DNA of 64,000 bases from Pontibacter kalidii (GCF_026278245.1 NZ_CP111079.1:2668501-2732500), one strand, 5' to 3'; positions 30,822 to 39,716 are shown, counted from the stretch's first letter. Translations and numbers: made by a program. Notes: generated by a model from the letters alone, not told the origin.

Positions 30822-30893
30822 GCTGGCGCGGGTTTGCAACCCGTGCCCTGCTATGATGTCTGGTTTGTAACCCGCCTGGCTCGGAGAGCCATA
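30822..30893 (+). repeat. module 1 hairpin repeat, copy A
   Basis: Three hairpins lie in series: CGGGTTTGCAACCCG, TCTGGTTTGTAACCCG (imperfect) and TGGCTCGGAGAGCCA. Other copies lie at 36556 (reverse), 39338, 39580, 47019 and 54871. Paired changes between copies keep most stems. Confidence 0.8.
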
Positions 30894-30921
30894 CTTTATA
30901 CTTTGGCTATACTTCCTTAGC

Positions 30922-31158
30922 CGCTGCTTCCCACAACTGGAGGCAAGCTATACTTTCAAACTACAGCTGATCCTCTAGTTCCCACATACCTATCGTTTCA
31001 TTTCTGGCTGTGGCTCCCTCCAGCCCGGGAGGGCTCGTCTTCCCGCATCGCGCTGTGTACATTTCCTTTGCTTGACCTGCGGTCTCCGCAATTTCGCTGA
31101 AGCGAAACCGGAAATCTACAAGGCGCTCTACGGAAAGACTGGGATCAGATTCGATAGC
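30922..31158 (+). repeat. module 2 long repeat, copy A
   Basis: About 237 bases run from GCTGCTTCCC to GGGATCAGATTCGATAGC. Shared blocks with the copies at 39717, 47103 and 55144 include AGGGCTCGTC, GCATCGCGCTG and AGGCGCTC. The middle (31075-31120) differs in sequence in every copy. This copy is the most diverged. It follows module 1. Confidence 0.75.
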
Positions 31159-31169
31159 TCCTGTTTACT

Positions 31170-31237
31170 GTCATCTCGACCTTTGGGAGAGATCTCTTTA
31201 GAATCCCCAATAGATCTCTCGCTCTGCTCTAGATGAC
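31170..31237. repeat. GTCATCTCGA-type repeat
   Basis: It runs from GTCATCTCGACC to TAGATGACAG with inner AGAGATCTC elements, a variant of the GTCATCCTGA family. A relative lies at 55380-55449. Both follow a module 2 copy directly. Confidence 0.7.
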
Positions 31238-31295
31238 AGGGAGTGTGGCAAGTATAATTCCCCTCCTCGGAGGGGCTGGGGGTGGGTTCGCTCTT

Positions 31296-31323
31296 GCGCG
31301 GACAGGTCGCGACCTGTCCGCGC
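31296..31323. repeat. 28-base perfect palindrome
   Basis: The core GGACAGGTCGCGACCTGTCC is extended by GCGC on both sides to a perfect 28-base palindrome. The 20-base core recurs exactly at 47447-47466. Both copies lie in repeat-rich gaps after CCCCTCC/GGAGGGG hairpins. Confidence 0.85.
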
Positions 31324-31442
31324 GATACCGGCTGCAGTGAAACTTATACTTTGGCTAAAGCGGTTACAGGCTCCCCTCCTTGAATAAGTCTTGAAGCCCG
31401 TACTCGTTTCGGGAGAGGGGCTGGGATGGATGGGCCCGGCAG

Positions 31443-31482
31443 TAAAAAGCCATCCCTCTCCTAAGTATAGGAAAGGGATGGC
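31443..31482 (-). terminator. terminator of the GH92 gene
   Basis: On the minus strand the arms GCCATCCCTTTCCT and AGGAGAGGGATGGC enclose ATACTT and are followed by TTTTT. It lies about 40 bases after the GH92 stop. Confidence 0.85.
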
Positions 31483-31524
31483 AGTACCCAGTTGTAAGTA
31501 TAAACTATCTCCTCTTTCTAAACC

Positions 31525-33810
31525 CTACTTCTCCCTCGACATCGAATACGGGAAAGCATCTTCTTTTGTGCCGCGCTCTTTGTTTGGTGTGGCAGCCATA
31601 TCGGCCTCTATACTTGCGCCCTTCATCAGCTCCGAGTGGCTCAGCCAGTTTTTGTCGTAGGCTTTGCCGTTGAGGCGCATACTTTGGATGTAACGATTTT
31701 CATCACTGTTCTGTGGGGCATTGATCACTACTTCTTTGCCGTTCTCCAGCTTCAGGGTAGCTTTCCTGAAGAGCGGGGCCCCCAGCACATACTGGTCGGT
31801 GGCAGGGGTTACCGGATAAAAGCCCAATGCCGAGAACACATACCAGGCCGAGGTCTGGCCGTTGTCCTCGTCGCCGCAGTAACCGTCTGGTGCCGCCGTA
31901 TACATGCGGTTCATCGTCTCGCGCACCCAGTACTGCGCCTTCCAGGGCTCGCCGGCATAATTGTAGAGGTAAATCATATGCTGGATGGGCTGGTTGCCGT
32001 GCGCGTACTGGCCCATGTTGGCAATCTGCATCTCGCGTATCTCGTGGATCACGAAACCATAGTAGCTCTCATCGTAAACCGGCGGCAGGCTGAAAACAGA
32101 GTCGAGCTTGGTCGTGAAGTTAGCCTTGCCACCCATCATATCGATCAGGCCCTGCACATCGTGGAACACCGACCAGCTGTAGTGCCAGCTGTTGCCCTCG
32201 GTAAAAGCATCGCCCCACTTAAAAGGGTTGAACGGCTTCTGAAACGTGCCATCCTGATTCTTGCCGCGCATCAACCCAGTAGATGGGTCGTAGAGGTTGC
32301 GATAGTTCAGGGCACGCTTGGCGTAAAGCTTGATTTCTTTTTTAGGGCGCTTCAGCGCTTTGGCCAGCTGGTAAATGGCGAAGTCATCATAGGCATACTC
32401 CAGGGTGCGAGCGGCGTTCTCGTTGATCTTCACATCGTAAGGCACGTAACCCAGCTTGTTGTAATAAGCTGCGCCGGCACGGCCAACCGCTGTTAGCGGC
32501 CCCTCGTTATTGGCCCCTTTCAGCATCCCTTCGTAAAGCGCCTTGATATCCTGCCCGCGAATGCCTTTTAGATAGGCATCGGCCACAACAGAGGCAGAGT
32601 TGTTACCCACCATCACGTTGCGGTAGCCGGGGCTAGCCCACTCCGGCAGCCAGCCGCCCTCTTTGTAGGTGTTGGCCAGTCCCTCCTGAATTTCCGCGTT
32701 GATGGATGGGTACATCAGGTTGAGGAAAGGGAACAAGGCACGGAAAGTATCCCAGAAACCGGTGTCGGTATACATGAAGCCGGGCAGCACTTTGCCGTTG
32801 TAAGGGCTGTAGTGCATTACCTGGCCCTTGGCATCAATCTCGTAGAACTTACGCGGGAACAGCAACGTGCGGTAGAGGTTGGAGTAGAAGGTACGCACTT
32901 GCTCCGGCGTACCACCCTCCACGGCCACACGGCTCAGCTGCTTGTTCCAGGCGTCTTTGCCTTTCGTCTTTACCGTCTCAAAGTTGTCGTTGCCTATTTC
33001 CTTCAGGTTTAGCTCGGCCTGCTCCGGACTGATGAAGGAAGAGGCCACGCGAGCATTTACCTGCTCGCCTTTCTTCGTTTTAAAGCCGATGACAGCCCCT
33101 ACGTGGTTGGCCTGCAGCTCCAGGTTGTTGCTCAGCACGCTGTCGCGCCAGGTGTGAGTATAGGCAAAGGGCTTGTCGAAAACGATTACAAAGTAGTTCT
33201 TGAAGTTTTCGGGCACGCCCCCACTATTTTTGGTGGTGTAGCCCACAATTTTGTTCTCACTCGGGATCACCTTCACGTAAGAGCCCTGATCAAAGGCATC
33301 CACCACCACAAAAGCGCTGTCAGTTTGAGGAAAAGTGAAGCGGAAGCGGGCCGCGCGTTCGGTCGGCGTGATCTCGGTCGTCACGTCGTGGTCGGCCAGG
33401 TACACGCTGTAGTAATAGGGCTTGGCCACTTCGGCTTTGTGCGAAAACCAGCTGGCGCGGCTATCCTGGTCGAAGCGCAACTTGCCTGTTACCGGCATGA
33501 TGGCAAACTGTCCGTAGTCGTTCATCCACGGTGAGGGCTGGTGCGTCTGCTTAAAGCCACGAATCTTGTCGGCGCTGTACATATAGCCCCAGCCGTCGCC
33601 CATTTTACCCGTCTGCGGCATCCAGAAGTTCATGCCCCAGGGCAGGGCAATGGCCGGGTAGGTGTTGCCGTTGGAGAGGCTATGTTTGGAGTCGGTGCCC
33701 ACCAGCGGACTTACCCATTCCACCGGATCGGTTACTTTTTCAACTAAAACGGTTTGGGCAGAGGCGGTAAATGTGGCAAGGGTAAAGAGAAACAGCAGGA
33801 TTTTCTTCAT
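31525..33810 (-). CDS. GH92 alpha-mannosidase, variant subsite motif
   Basis: GH92 enzymes are calcium-dependent inverting exo-alpha-mannosidases. From the ATG at 33810, which opens a Sec signal (MKKILLFLFTLATFTASA), the protein has 761 residues. The N-terminal beta-sandwich includes WVSPLVGTDS and GWGYMYSADKIRGFKQTHQPSPW. The catalytic (alpha/alpha)6 domain has TDTGFWDTFRALFP, TEGNSWHYSWSVFHD (Glu538, probable acid) and GDEDNGQTSAWYVFSALGFYP (metal and base region). Where canonical members have HGNEPSHH this one has HGNQPIQH (604-611), which suggests a linkage preference other than alpha-1,2. It is 110 bases downstream of the fucose-operon SDR and may be transcribed with it. Confidence 0.92.
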   Translation of the reverse strand: MKKILLFLFTLATFTASAQTVLVEKVTDPVEWVSPLVGTDSKHSLSNGNTYPAIALPWGMNFWMPQTGKMGDGWGYMYSADKIRGFKQTHQPSPWMNDYGQFAIMPVTGKLRFDQDSRASWFSHKAEVAKPYYYSVYLADHDVTTEITPTERAARFRFTFPQTDSAFVVVDAFDQGSYVKVIPSENKIVGYTTKNSGGVPENFKNYFVIVFDKPFAYTHTWRDSVLSNNLELQANHVGAVIGFKTKKGEQVNARVASSFISPEQAELNLKEIGNDNFETVKTKGKDAWNKQLSRVAVEGGTPEQVRTFYSNLYRTLLFPRKFYEIDAKGQVMHYSPYNGKVLPGFMYTDTGFWDTFRALFPFLNLMYPSINAEIQEGLANTYKEGGWLPEWASPGYRNVMVGNNSASVVADAYLKGIRGQDIKALYEGMLKGANNEGPLTAVGRAGAAYYNKLGYVPYDVKINENAARTLEYAYDDFAIYQLAKALKRPKKEIKLYAKRALNYRNLYDPSTGLMRGKNQDGTFQKPFNPFKWGDAFTEGNSWHYSWSVFHDVQGLIDMMGGKANFTTKLDSVFSLPPVYDESYYGFVIHEIREMQIANMGQYAHGNQPIQHMIYLYNYAGEPWKAQYWVRETMNRMYTAAPDGYCGDEDNGQTSAWYVFSALGFYPVTPATDQYVLGAPLFRKATLKLENGKEVVINAPQNSDENRYIQSMRLNGKAYDKNWLSHSELMKGASIEADMAATPNKERGTKEDAFPYSMSREK

Positions 33811-33920
33811 GTTGAGCGGTAAAATTGACGTGCCTTTATACTTTGCTTGATAGTGAACATAATTATCCTTCAAGTATACAACATTCTGAATAAAGCGCCG
33901 CGCTGATTTATACTTTCCGG

Positions 33921-34700
33921 CTACAAAGCCCTGTCCAAATGCACATAGCCGCCATCTACATGTATCAACTGGCCGGTGGTATGGCTGGATTTAGGGGAGA
34001 GCAGAAAAGCCACGGTGTTAGCGATCTCGGTGGTGGTGGTCATACGTTGCTCCAGCGGAATTTTCTGCGTAATGGACTTTAACTTCTCCCCCGGATCCTC
34101 GAATGTACTGATCCAGGAGGCATAGAGCGGGGTCCAGGCTTCGGCTACGATGACGGCATTCACTCTGATACTATAAGGCAGCAGTTCCACCGCCCACTCA
34201 CGGGTAAAAGCATTGCGGGCGCCGTTCGAAGCGGCATAAGCTGAGGTTCCGCCCTGACCGGTTTCGGCGGTTTTGGAGCCAATGTTCACAATCGCTCCTT
34301 TGAATTCTTTGAGCGCTGGCAAAGCATGGTGCGCCATCAGGTAATAATGCACCACGTTCTTGTGGAGCGAAGCCATAAAAGCCTCGTAGCTGCCGTTCTC
34401 CAGCCCTACCCCATCGTTCACGCCAGCATTGTTCACAAGCCCGTCGATGCGGCCATACTTCTGCAGCACCGCCTGCACCGCCTGCGCACAGGCTTCAGGC
34501 GCTGTCAGTTCGGCCACCACCTCAAAAGCACGTCCGCCGGCGGCCTCTACCTCAACCACTGTTTTCCGGTTGTCTTCCTTGTTCCGGCCAATAATGACAG
34601 GAATAGCGCCTTCGGCAGCCAGCACCTTCACAATGCCTTCGCCAATGCCTTTGGCCCCGCCTGTTACAATGATAACTTTATCTTTGAGTTCTAAATCCAT
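33921..34700 (-). CDS. SDR oxidoreductase, probable L-fucose dehydrogenase
   Basis: It probably oxidises L-fucose to L-fuconolactone with NAD(P). The 259-residue protein from the ATG at 34700 shows TGGAKGIG (13-20), NNAG (90-93), a catalytic serine (S142) and Tyr155 in SAYAASNGARNA. The usual YxxxK lysine is Asn159. Whether this is a family trait or a loss of function cannot be told here. The frame is open for 88 codons upstream, but that stretch overlaps the lactonase gene and has no SDR features. It starts 2 bases after the lactonase stop, so it is in that operon. The role is assigned by context; the other SDR of the cluster (36650) is the alternative candidate. Confidence 0.75.
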   Translation of the reverse strand: MDLELKDKVIIVTGGAKGIGEGIVKVLAAEGAIPVIIGRNKEDNRKTVVEVEAAGGRAFEVVAELTAPEACAQAVQAVLQKYGRIDGLVNNAGVNDGVGLENGSYEAFMASLHKNVVHYYLMAHHALPALKEFKGAIVNIGSKTAETGQGGTSAYAASNGARNAFTREWAVELLPYSIRVNAVIVAEAWTPLYASWISTFEDPGEKLKSITQKIPLEQRMTTTTEIANTVAFLLSPKSSHTTGQLIHVDGGYVHLDRAL

Positions 34701-34702
34701 AC

Positions 34703-35536
34703 TTATGTCAGGTTGTAAAATGTAGCCGCGTTGCCGCCGAAAATGGCCGCCTGCTCCTCTTCGGAGAAAGCCGAGAAGTAATCCTCCACAATGCCCAACA
34801 TCTCGGCATAGCTTGCCGCCACCAGGCACACCGGCCAGTCGGAGCCGAAGAGCAGGCGGCTCGTGCCGAAAGTCTCCACGATGGTATCCAGGTATGGCCG
34901 GAAATCCTCTTTTTTCCAGTGCTGCCAGTCGGCCTCCGTGACCATGCCGGATACTTTGCAGCACACGTTCTCATACTTGCCAAAGGCTTTCATGCTTTGC
35001 CGCCAGTCGGCTATACTTTGGTTTTGGATGTCGGGCTTGGCCAGGTGGTCAATCACGAAAGGCTGATCAGGGAAAGCGGCCACGAACTCTCTGCTGTAGT
35101 CGAGCTGGTTGGGGTAGATAAGTACATCGTAGGTATAGCCATACTTGGCCAGCTTGCCCACCCCGCGCAGGAACTCCGGCCGCAGCATAATGGCCGGGTC
35201 CGGGTTGCCCTGCAGAATGTAGCGGAAGCCTTTCAGCTTCTCGAACTGCTTATAGTACGCCAGCTTCTCCTCCACGTCTTCGGCCAGGAAATCCACCCAA
35301 CCGACTACGCCCTTCACAAAATCATACTTTTGGGCCTGCTCCAGCAGAAACACGTTCTCCTCCTCGGGCTGCGAAGACTGCACCAGCACACAGCCGTCGA
35401 AGCCGTTCTGGTGCAGCAAGGGCTGCAAATCCTCTGGCATGAAGTCGCGCTGGATCACCGCCATGTCATCGGTGATCCAGCTCTCGCGCCAGGGGTTATA
35501 TTTCCAGAAGTGCTGGTGCGCGTCTATTTTAAGCAT
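34703..35536 (-). CDS. amidohydrolase, probable L-fuconolactonase
   Basis: It would open L-fuconolactone to L-fuconate. The 277-residue protein has the metal-dependent amidohydrolase start MLKIDAHQHFW (H7, H9), then GFDGCVLVQSSQPEEENVFLL, FVIDHLAKPDI (histidine ligand) and LLFGSDWPVC with the conserved aspartate. This is the COG3618 family that contains known sugar lactonases. Its ATG lies inside the end of the FAH-family gene (8-base overlap) and its stop is 2 bases before the SDR start, so the three genes are translationally coupled. There is no signal peptide; it is cytoplasmic. Confidence 0.88.
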   Translation of the reverse strand: MLKIDAHQHFWKYNPWRESWITDDMAVIQRDFMPEDLQPLLHQNGFDGCVLVQSSQPEEENVFLLEQAQKYDFVKGVVGWVDFLAEDVEEKLAYYKQFEKLKGFRYILQGNPDPAIMLRPEFLRGVGKLAKYGYTYDVLIYPNQLDYSREFVAAFPDQPFVIDHLAKPDIQNQSIADWRQSMKAFGKYENVCCKVSGMVTEADWQHWKKEDFRPYLDTIVETFGTSRLLFGSDWPVCLVAASYAEMLGIVEDYFSAFSEEEQAAIFGGNAATFYNLT

Positions 35537-36380
35537 AGGCGCTCACGGTTTGCTTCGAGGAGCCCAGCCCGTCGATGCCCAGTTCCACCACGTCACCCGC
35601 CTTCAGGTATACCTGCGGGTTCATGCCCAGACCCACGCCGGCTGGCGTACCTGTGGTAATCATATCGCCTGGCAGCAGGGTCATAAACTGGCTCAGGTAG
35701 GAGATCAGGAACGGGATTTTGAAGATGAGGTTGGCGGTGGTGCCGTCCTGCATGGTTTCGCCGTTCACGGTCAGCCACAGGCGCAGGTTATTTATATCCT
35801 CCAGCTCATCCGGCGTGGCCAGGAACGGACCTACCGGCGCGAAGGTGTCGTTGCTTTTGCCTTTTACCCATTGCCCGCCGCGCTCCAGCTGGAAGGCACG
35901 CTCGCTGTAGTCGTTGTGCAGGGCATAACCGGCCACATAGTCCAGCGCCTCTTCTTCCGACACATAGCTTGCCTTTTTGCCAATGATCACGGCCAGTTCC
36001 ACTTCCCAGTCCAGTTTCTCAGCATTCCGTGGGATGATGACATCATCGTTCGGGCCGCAAAGCGCTGAGGTAGCTTTGAAAAACACGATCGGCTCCTGCG
36101 GAATGGCAGCGCCTGTCTCTTTGGCGTGGTCGGCGTAGTTCAACCCGATGCAGACGATCTTGGACGGACGGGCAATTGGCGAGCCCAGGCGAACATCCTC
36201 CGCCACTTGTGGCAGCTTTCCTTCGTTCTGCTGCACGTAGGCCTTCAGGCGCTCCAGCCCGTCGCGCTGGAAGAATTGCTCGTTGTAGTCCTCGCCAAAG
36301 GCAGATACGTCATATTTTACATCGTTCAGGATCACGCCGGCTTTCTCCTGGCCCGGCTCACCAAATCGGATTAATTTCAT
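35529..36380 (-). CDS. FAH-family hydrolase, probable 2,4-diketo-3-deoxy-L-fuconate hydrolase
   Basis: It would split the diketo acid from L-fucose into pyruvate and L-lactate. The 283-residue protein has the fumarylacetoacetase C-terminal fold. IVCIGLNYADHAKETG is the typical start of the core, and the metal ligands are E126 and E128 (DWEVELAV) and D157 (LHNDYSERAFQ). ITTGTPAGVGLGMNP follows. Homologues are often labelled ureidoglycolate lyase, but the neighbours (lactonase, SDRs, dehydratase, FucP) point to the fucose route. It overlaps the lactonase gene by 8 bases. Confidence 0.88.
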   Translation of the reverse strand: MKLIRFGEPGQEKAGVILNDVKYDVSAFGEDYNEQFFQRDGLERLKAYVQQNEGKLPQVAEDVRLGSPIARPSKIVCIGLNYADHAKETGAAIPQEPIVFFKATSALCGPNDDVIIPRNAEKLDWEVELAVIIGKKASYVSEEEALDYVAGYALHNDYSERAFQLERGGQWVKGKSNDTFAPVGPFLATPDELEDINNLRLWLTVNGETMQDGTTANLIFKIPFLISYLSQFMTLLPGDMITTGTPAGVGLGMNPQVYLKAGDVVELGIDGLGSSKQTVSAYA

Positions 36381-36555
36381 GTCAATATTTGTAAGTATAC
36401 TTTAGCTCTCAGCTTGCGCCGGAGCGGTTTATTTTAGATTATGAATTGGTTACAAGGGGACGATTATCATCCCCCTGCCCCCTTCAAAGGGGAACTATTC
36501 TGCAGTTTTGGCTCCTCTTGCTGGCGCTAGCGTCCTTGCTTGTATCCGCCTATAG

Positions 36556-36626
36556 CATGGGCCTCCGGCCCAGTCGGATTACAAATCCGACATTATAGTG
36601 AGGCACGGGTTGCAAACCCGCGCCAG
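36556..36626 (-). repeat. module 1 hairpin repeat, copy E, reversed
   Basis: Read on the minus strand it has CGGGTTTGCAACCCG, TCGGATTTGTAATCCGA and TGGGCCGGAGGCCCA, the same three-hairpin series as elsewhere. The third stem is changed on both sides. It sits alone, without module 2, in the 269-base gap 36381-36649. Confidence 0.8.
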
Positions 36627-36649
36627 CAAATGTTTTCGTTCTTGCTGAT

Positions 36650-37414
36650 TTAATTATTCAGCCTGATAAAGCCACCATCAATTGGGTAGTCGCAGCCGGT
36701 GATGAAGCTGGCCTCGTCGGAGCACAGGTATAGGGCCAGTGCGGCTACTTCCTCCGGTTTGGCCATGCGTCCGATGGGCTGCGTTTTGGAGAGCTTTTCG
36801 AACATCTCTTCTTCCTGCCCCGGATAGTTCTTAGCGATAAAGCCGTCTACGAAAGGCGTGTGCACGCGTGCCGGCGAGATGCTGTTGCAGCGGATGCTGG
36901 CACCCAGGTAATCTTTGGCTACCGACATAGTCATCGCGTGGATGGCGCCCTTGCTCATAGTATAGGCAAAGCGGTCGGGTAAGCCCACATGCGAAGCGAT
37001 GGACGCCAGGTTAAGTATGGCCCCGCCGCCGTGCTGCTTCATACTTGCCACAGCCGCCTGCAGGCAGTTATAGGCTCCTTTCACATTTACCTGGTAAATG
37101 CGGTCCAGGTCCTCTTCGGTAGTGTTCTCCAGGTTGCCCACATGCGCGATACCCGCGTTGTTGACTAAGATATCCACCCGGCCTATACTTTGGAAAACCG
37201 CCTTTACCTGGCTCTGATTGCTCACATCACACGTATGGCTAAAGGCTTTGCCGCCGTTTGCTTCAATTTCAGAGAGTGTTTGTGCGGCCGCTTCGTGGCT
37301 CAACTCTATCACGTGCACCTCTGCGCCCTGGCGGGCAAAAACAATGGAAATAGCCTTGCCGATGCCGCTTCCGCCACCAGTTACCACGGCTTTCTTTCCG
37401 GTCAGTTTGAACAT
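36650..37414 (-). CDS. SDR oxidoreductase, probable 2-keto-3-deoxy-L-fuconate dehydrogenase
   Basis: It would oxidise 2-keto-3-deoxy-L-fuconate to the 2,4-diketo acid with NAD. The 254-residue protein is a canonical classical SDR: TGGGSGIG (12-19), NNAG (85-88), S138, Y151 and K155 in YTMSKGA, and the closing TGCDYPIDGGF. It lies between the dehydratase and the FAH hydrolase, matching pathway order. The two SDRs of the cluster could in principle exchange roles; the intact YxxxK is here. Confidence 0.85.
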   Translation of the reverse strand: MFKLTGKKAVVTGGGSGIGKAISIVFARQGAEVHVIELSHEAAAQTLSEIEANGGKAFSHTCDVSNQSQVKAVFQSIGRVDILVNNAGIAHVGNLENTTEEDLDRIYQVNVKGAYNCLQAAVASMKQHGGGAILNLASIASHVGLPDRFAYTMSKGAIHAMTMSVAKDYLGASIRCNSISPARVHTPFVDGFIAKNYPGQEEEMFEKLSKTQPIGRMAKPEEVAALALYLCSDEASFITGCDYPIDGGFIRLNN

Positions 37415-37526
37415 GGTTATTCGTTGTTAGTTAGTAGTTGTTCGTTGTTATTCCTAGGTTGATGTCCTATACTTTTTCTTGTGCTTTCCCCTGCTTTGGG
37501 TAGTGCTGTTCGGTTCTATATTTTTT

Positions 37527-37589
37527 GTCATCCTGAGAGGATCTTGGTGGAAGGAAGGCCAAGCCAATGCTACTCGCTTCCAAGATGAC
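37527..37589. repeat. GTCATCCTGA-type intergenic repeat, copy 3 (short)
   Basis: It starts GTCATCCTGAGAGGATCTT and ends CCAAGATGAC, about 30 bases shorter than copies 1 and 2. It lies in the 239-base gap before the SDR gene. Confidence 0.75.
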
Positions 37590-37653
37590 AGACTGCGTTA
37601 AAACTTAATGCCCCTGCCCGCTTCAGAAAAAGAGAACAATCAACAATCAGCCA

Positions 37654-39309
37654 TTAAAGGGATACCCCACGCTTCCAGAAGATGAAGTCGTCCTGCCCCA
37701 GCTCCATGGCTTTGGTGTCGTACGCCCCGCTGGCCAGGCCGATGATATACTCCAGCATCTCCTCGCCTAGCTCCTCAATTGTTTTCTCCCCGCTGATAAC
37801 GGGCCCGGCATCCAGGTCGATGATGTCGGGCAGGCGGGTGGCGAGGCTGGTATTGCTGGAGATCTTTACAACCGGAGAAACGGGATTGCCCGTAGGCGTG
37901 CCCAGGCCGGTCGTGAAAAGTTGGATATTACAGCCCGAGCCAGCCATAGCCGTGGTGCTTTCCACGTCGTTGCCGGGCGTGCAGAGAAGGGTAAGGCCGC
38001 TGCGGCGCACATACTGCCCATAGCCCAGCACATCGGCTACCGGAGAGGTACCGCCTTTCTTAGCCGCCCCAGCTGATTTAATAGCATCGGTGATCAGGCC
38101 GTCGCGGATGTTGCCCGGCGAAGGGTTCATATCGAAACCAGAGCCTACGGCCTCGGCACGGGCAGCATAGTCACGCATGAGCTTCACAAAACGGTCGGCC
38201 GTTTCCGCATCGGCACAGCGGTTGATCAGCTCCTGCTCCACGCCGCATAGCTCCGGAAACTCGCTCAGCACCACCTTTCCGCCCAAAGCCGCTATCAGAT
38301 CAGCCGCATAACCCACGGCCGGGTTAGCGGAGATACCTGAGAATCCGTCGGAACCGCCGCACTCCACGCCCACCACCAGCTTGTCCAGCGGGGCTGGCTG
38401 GCGCTCGATACTGTTGGCCCCTGCTATACCTATAAACGTCTGCAGAATCGCCTCCGATAGCATGGCCGATTCGGAAGCGGCTTTCTGCTGTTCAAAGATC
38501 AGCAGCGGTTTAGCGAAATTCGGATCACGCTCCTTGATCTTCTCCTGCAGGATGCTTACCTGCGCATGCTGGCAACCCAGGCTCAGCACGGTAACGCCGG
38601 CCACGTTGGGGTTCACGCAGTAGCCGGCCAGCAAGGCGCACAAGTTGTCGGAATCCTCGCGGGTGCCGCCGCAGCCCCCATCGTGCACGATAAACTTCAC
38701 CCCGTCCACGTTCGGGAAAAGCCGCTGCTGCGAAGTATAAACCGGGGCTTCCGCTAGTTTATAGTCCCGCAGGTCTTTGCCTTGCCTGTACAGGTCGGCC
38801 AACTCCCGCACCTGTGCCTCATACTTGTTGGTGGACGTATAGCCCAGCTCTTTGAGGAAAGCATGCTTGAGCGTTTCGATGTTGCGGTTCTCGCAGAAGA
38901 CCAGCGGCAGCACCAGCCAATAGTTACGCGTGCCCACCTGTCCGTCGGCGCGGTGGTACCCCTTGAAGGTGCGGTCTTGCCACTTGCTTACGTCCGGCGC
39001 CTGCCACACGTAGTCTCCAGCTTTCTGAGAAAAGCTCTCCGCCGCGTGCTTCAGGTTCTCGGTGGTCAGTAGGCTCCCGGCTGGCAGGGCGCAGGTGGTT
39101 TTGCCCACCAGCACGCCGTACATGTATACTTCAGAGCCAGCAGCCATGTCTGTAATGGTGAACTTATGCTTGGCCGCCACGGTGTTTTTTAAGGTAAACT
39201 CCTGTCCGCAAAAGTAGATCTGGCTACCGGCTTCCTGGTCCTGCAGGGCCACCAGCACGTTGTCTTTGGGGTGGATCTGGAGGTATGTTTGTTTGTTTGT
39301 TGGTATCAT
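37654..39309 (-). CDS. UxaA/altronate dehydratase family, probable L-fuconate dehydratase
   Basis: The 551-residue protein has an N-terminal SAF-like domain (about 10-85, KDNVLVALQDQEAGS). The UxaA dehydratase core follows: YHRADGQVGTRNYWLVLP, IVHDGGCGGTREDSDNLCALLAGY, VGVECGGSDGFSGISANPAVG and CGVEQELINRC. Family members dehydrate sugar acids such as altronate or galactarate with an iron-type metal. In this cluster it occupies the place of L-fuconate dehydratase, which in the best-known pathways belongs to the enolase superfamily; no enolase-type gene is present. The substrate is inferred from context. It lies between two repeat-containing gaps, upstream of the SDR. Confidence 0.85.
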   Translation of the reverse strand: MIPTNKQTYLQIHPKDNVLVALQDQEAGSQIYFCGQEFTLKNTVAAKHKFTITDMAAGSEVYMYGVLVGKTTCALPAGSLLTTENLKHAAESFSQKAGDYVWQAPDVSKWQDRTFKGYHRADGQVGTRNYWLVLPLVFCENRNIETLKHAFLKELGYTSTNKYEAQVRELADLYRQGKDLRDYKLAEAPVYTSQQRLFPNVDGVKFIVHDGGCGGTREDSDNLCALLAGYCVNPNVAGVTVLSLGCQHAQVSILQEKIKERDPNFAKPLLIFEQQKAASESAMLSEAILQTFIGIAGANSIERQPAPLDKLVVGVECGGSDGFSGISANPAVGYAADLIAALGGKVVLSEFPELCGVEQELINRCADAETADRFVKLMRDYAARAEAVGSGFDMNPSPGNIRDGLITDAIKSAGAAKKGGTSPVADVLGYGQYVRRSGLTLLCTPGNDVESTTAMAGSGCNIQLFTTGLGTPTGNPVSPVVKISSNTSLATRLPDIIDLDAGPVISGEKTIEELGEEMLEYIIGLASGAYDTKAMELGQDDFIFWKRGVSL

Positions 39310-39337
39310 TTAGGATACTTCAATTTCTTGTTTCTTA

Positions 39338-39409
39338 CTGGCGCAAGTCTCCAGACTTGTGTCCTACTATGGTGTTAAGTCTCTGGCTCGACTGGCTCGA
39401 AGAGCCATA
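39338..39409 (+). repeat. module 1 hairpin repeat, copy F
   Basis: The first hairpin (CAAGTCTCCAGACTTG) has completely different arms from other copies but still pairs. The second is broken and the third is TGGCTCGAAGAGCCA. It lies in the 697-base repeat gap 39310-40006, where no gene is seen. Confidence 0.7.
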
Positions 39410-39443
39410 CTTGCACTGGCTATCTTTATACATTGGCTATTGG

Positions 39444-39507
39444 CGCTGTTCCGGACATCCCTGTCCGGAACCTTTCTGCTGCGGATCTCCAGATCCGCGT
39501 AAGCCAT
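39444..39507. repeat. paired-hairpin repeat (TTCCGGACAT family), copy 2
   Basis: It contains GTTCCGGACATCCCTGTCCG and GCGGATCTCCAGATCCGC, and matches the block at 30722-30787. Confidence 0.7.
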
Positions 39508-39579
39508 ACTTTATACTTGAACTATACTTTATACTTCGGCCATATTTTATACTTACTGGCACAACTGCTATTCCTCTCG

Positions 39580-39649
39580 CTGGCGCGAGTTTGCAACTAG
39601 TGCCCTGCTATGATGTTGGGTTTGCAACCCAACTGGCTCAAAGAGCCAT
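39580..39649 (+). repeat. module 1 hairpin repeat, copy B
   Basis: It shows GAGTTTGCAACTAG (imperfect), TTGGGTTTGCAACCCAA and TGGCTCAAAGAGCCA, and precedes a module 2 copy. Confidence 0.75.
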
Positions 39650-39716
39650 GTTTTATACTTGCTGCTATACTTTATACTTTCACTGGCGCAAGCGTCCGCT
39701 TGTGCCTCTCTTAGCC

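Noticed and set aside
34701..34964. N-terminal extension of the fucose-cluster SDR
   Set aside because: The added 88 residues overlap the lactonase gene in another frame, are Gly/Arg-rich, and precede a normal SDR start at 34700.
35529..36380. ureidoglycolate lyase linked to the urate gene at 875
   Set aside because: The fold allows it, but the gene is 34 kb from the HIUase and translationally coupled to a sugar lactonase; the fucose route fits better.
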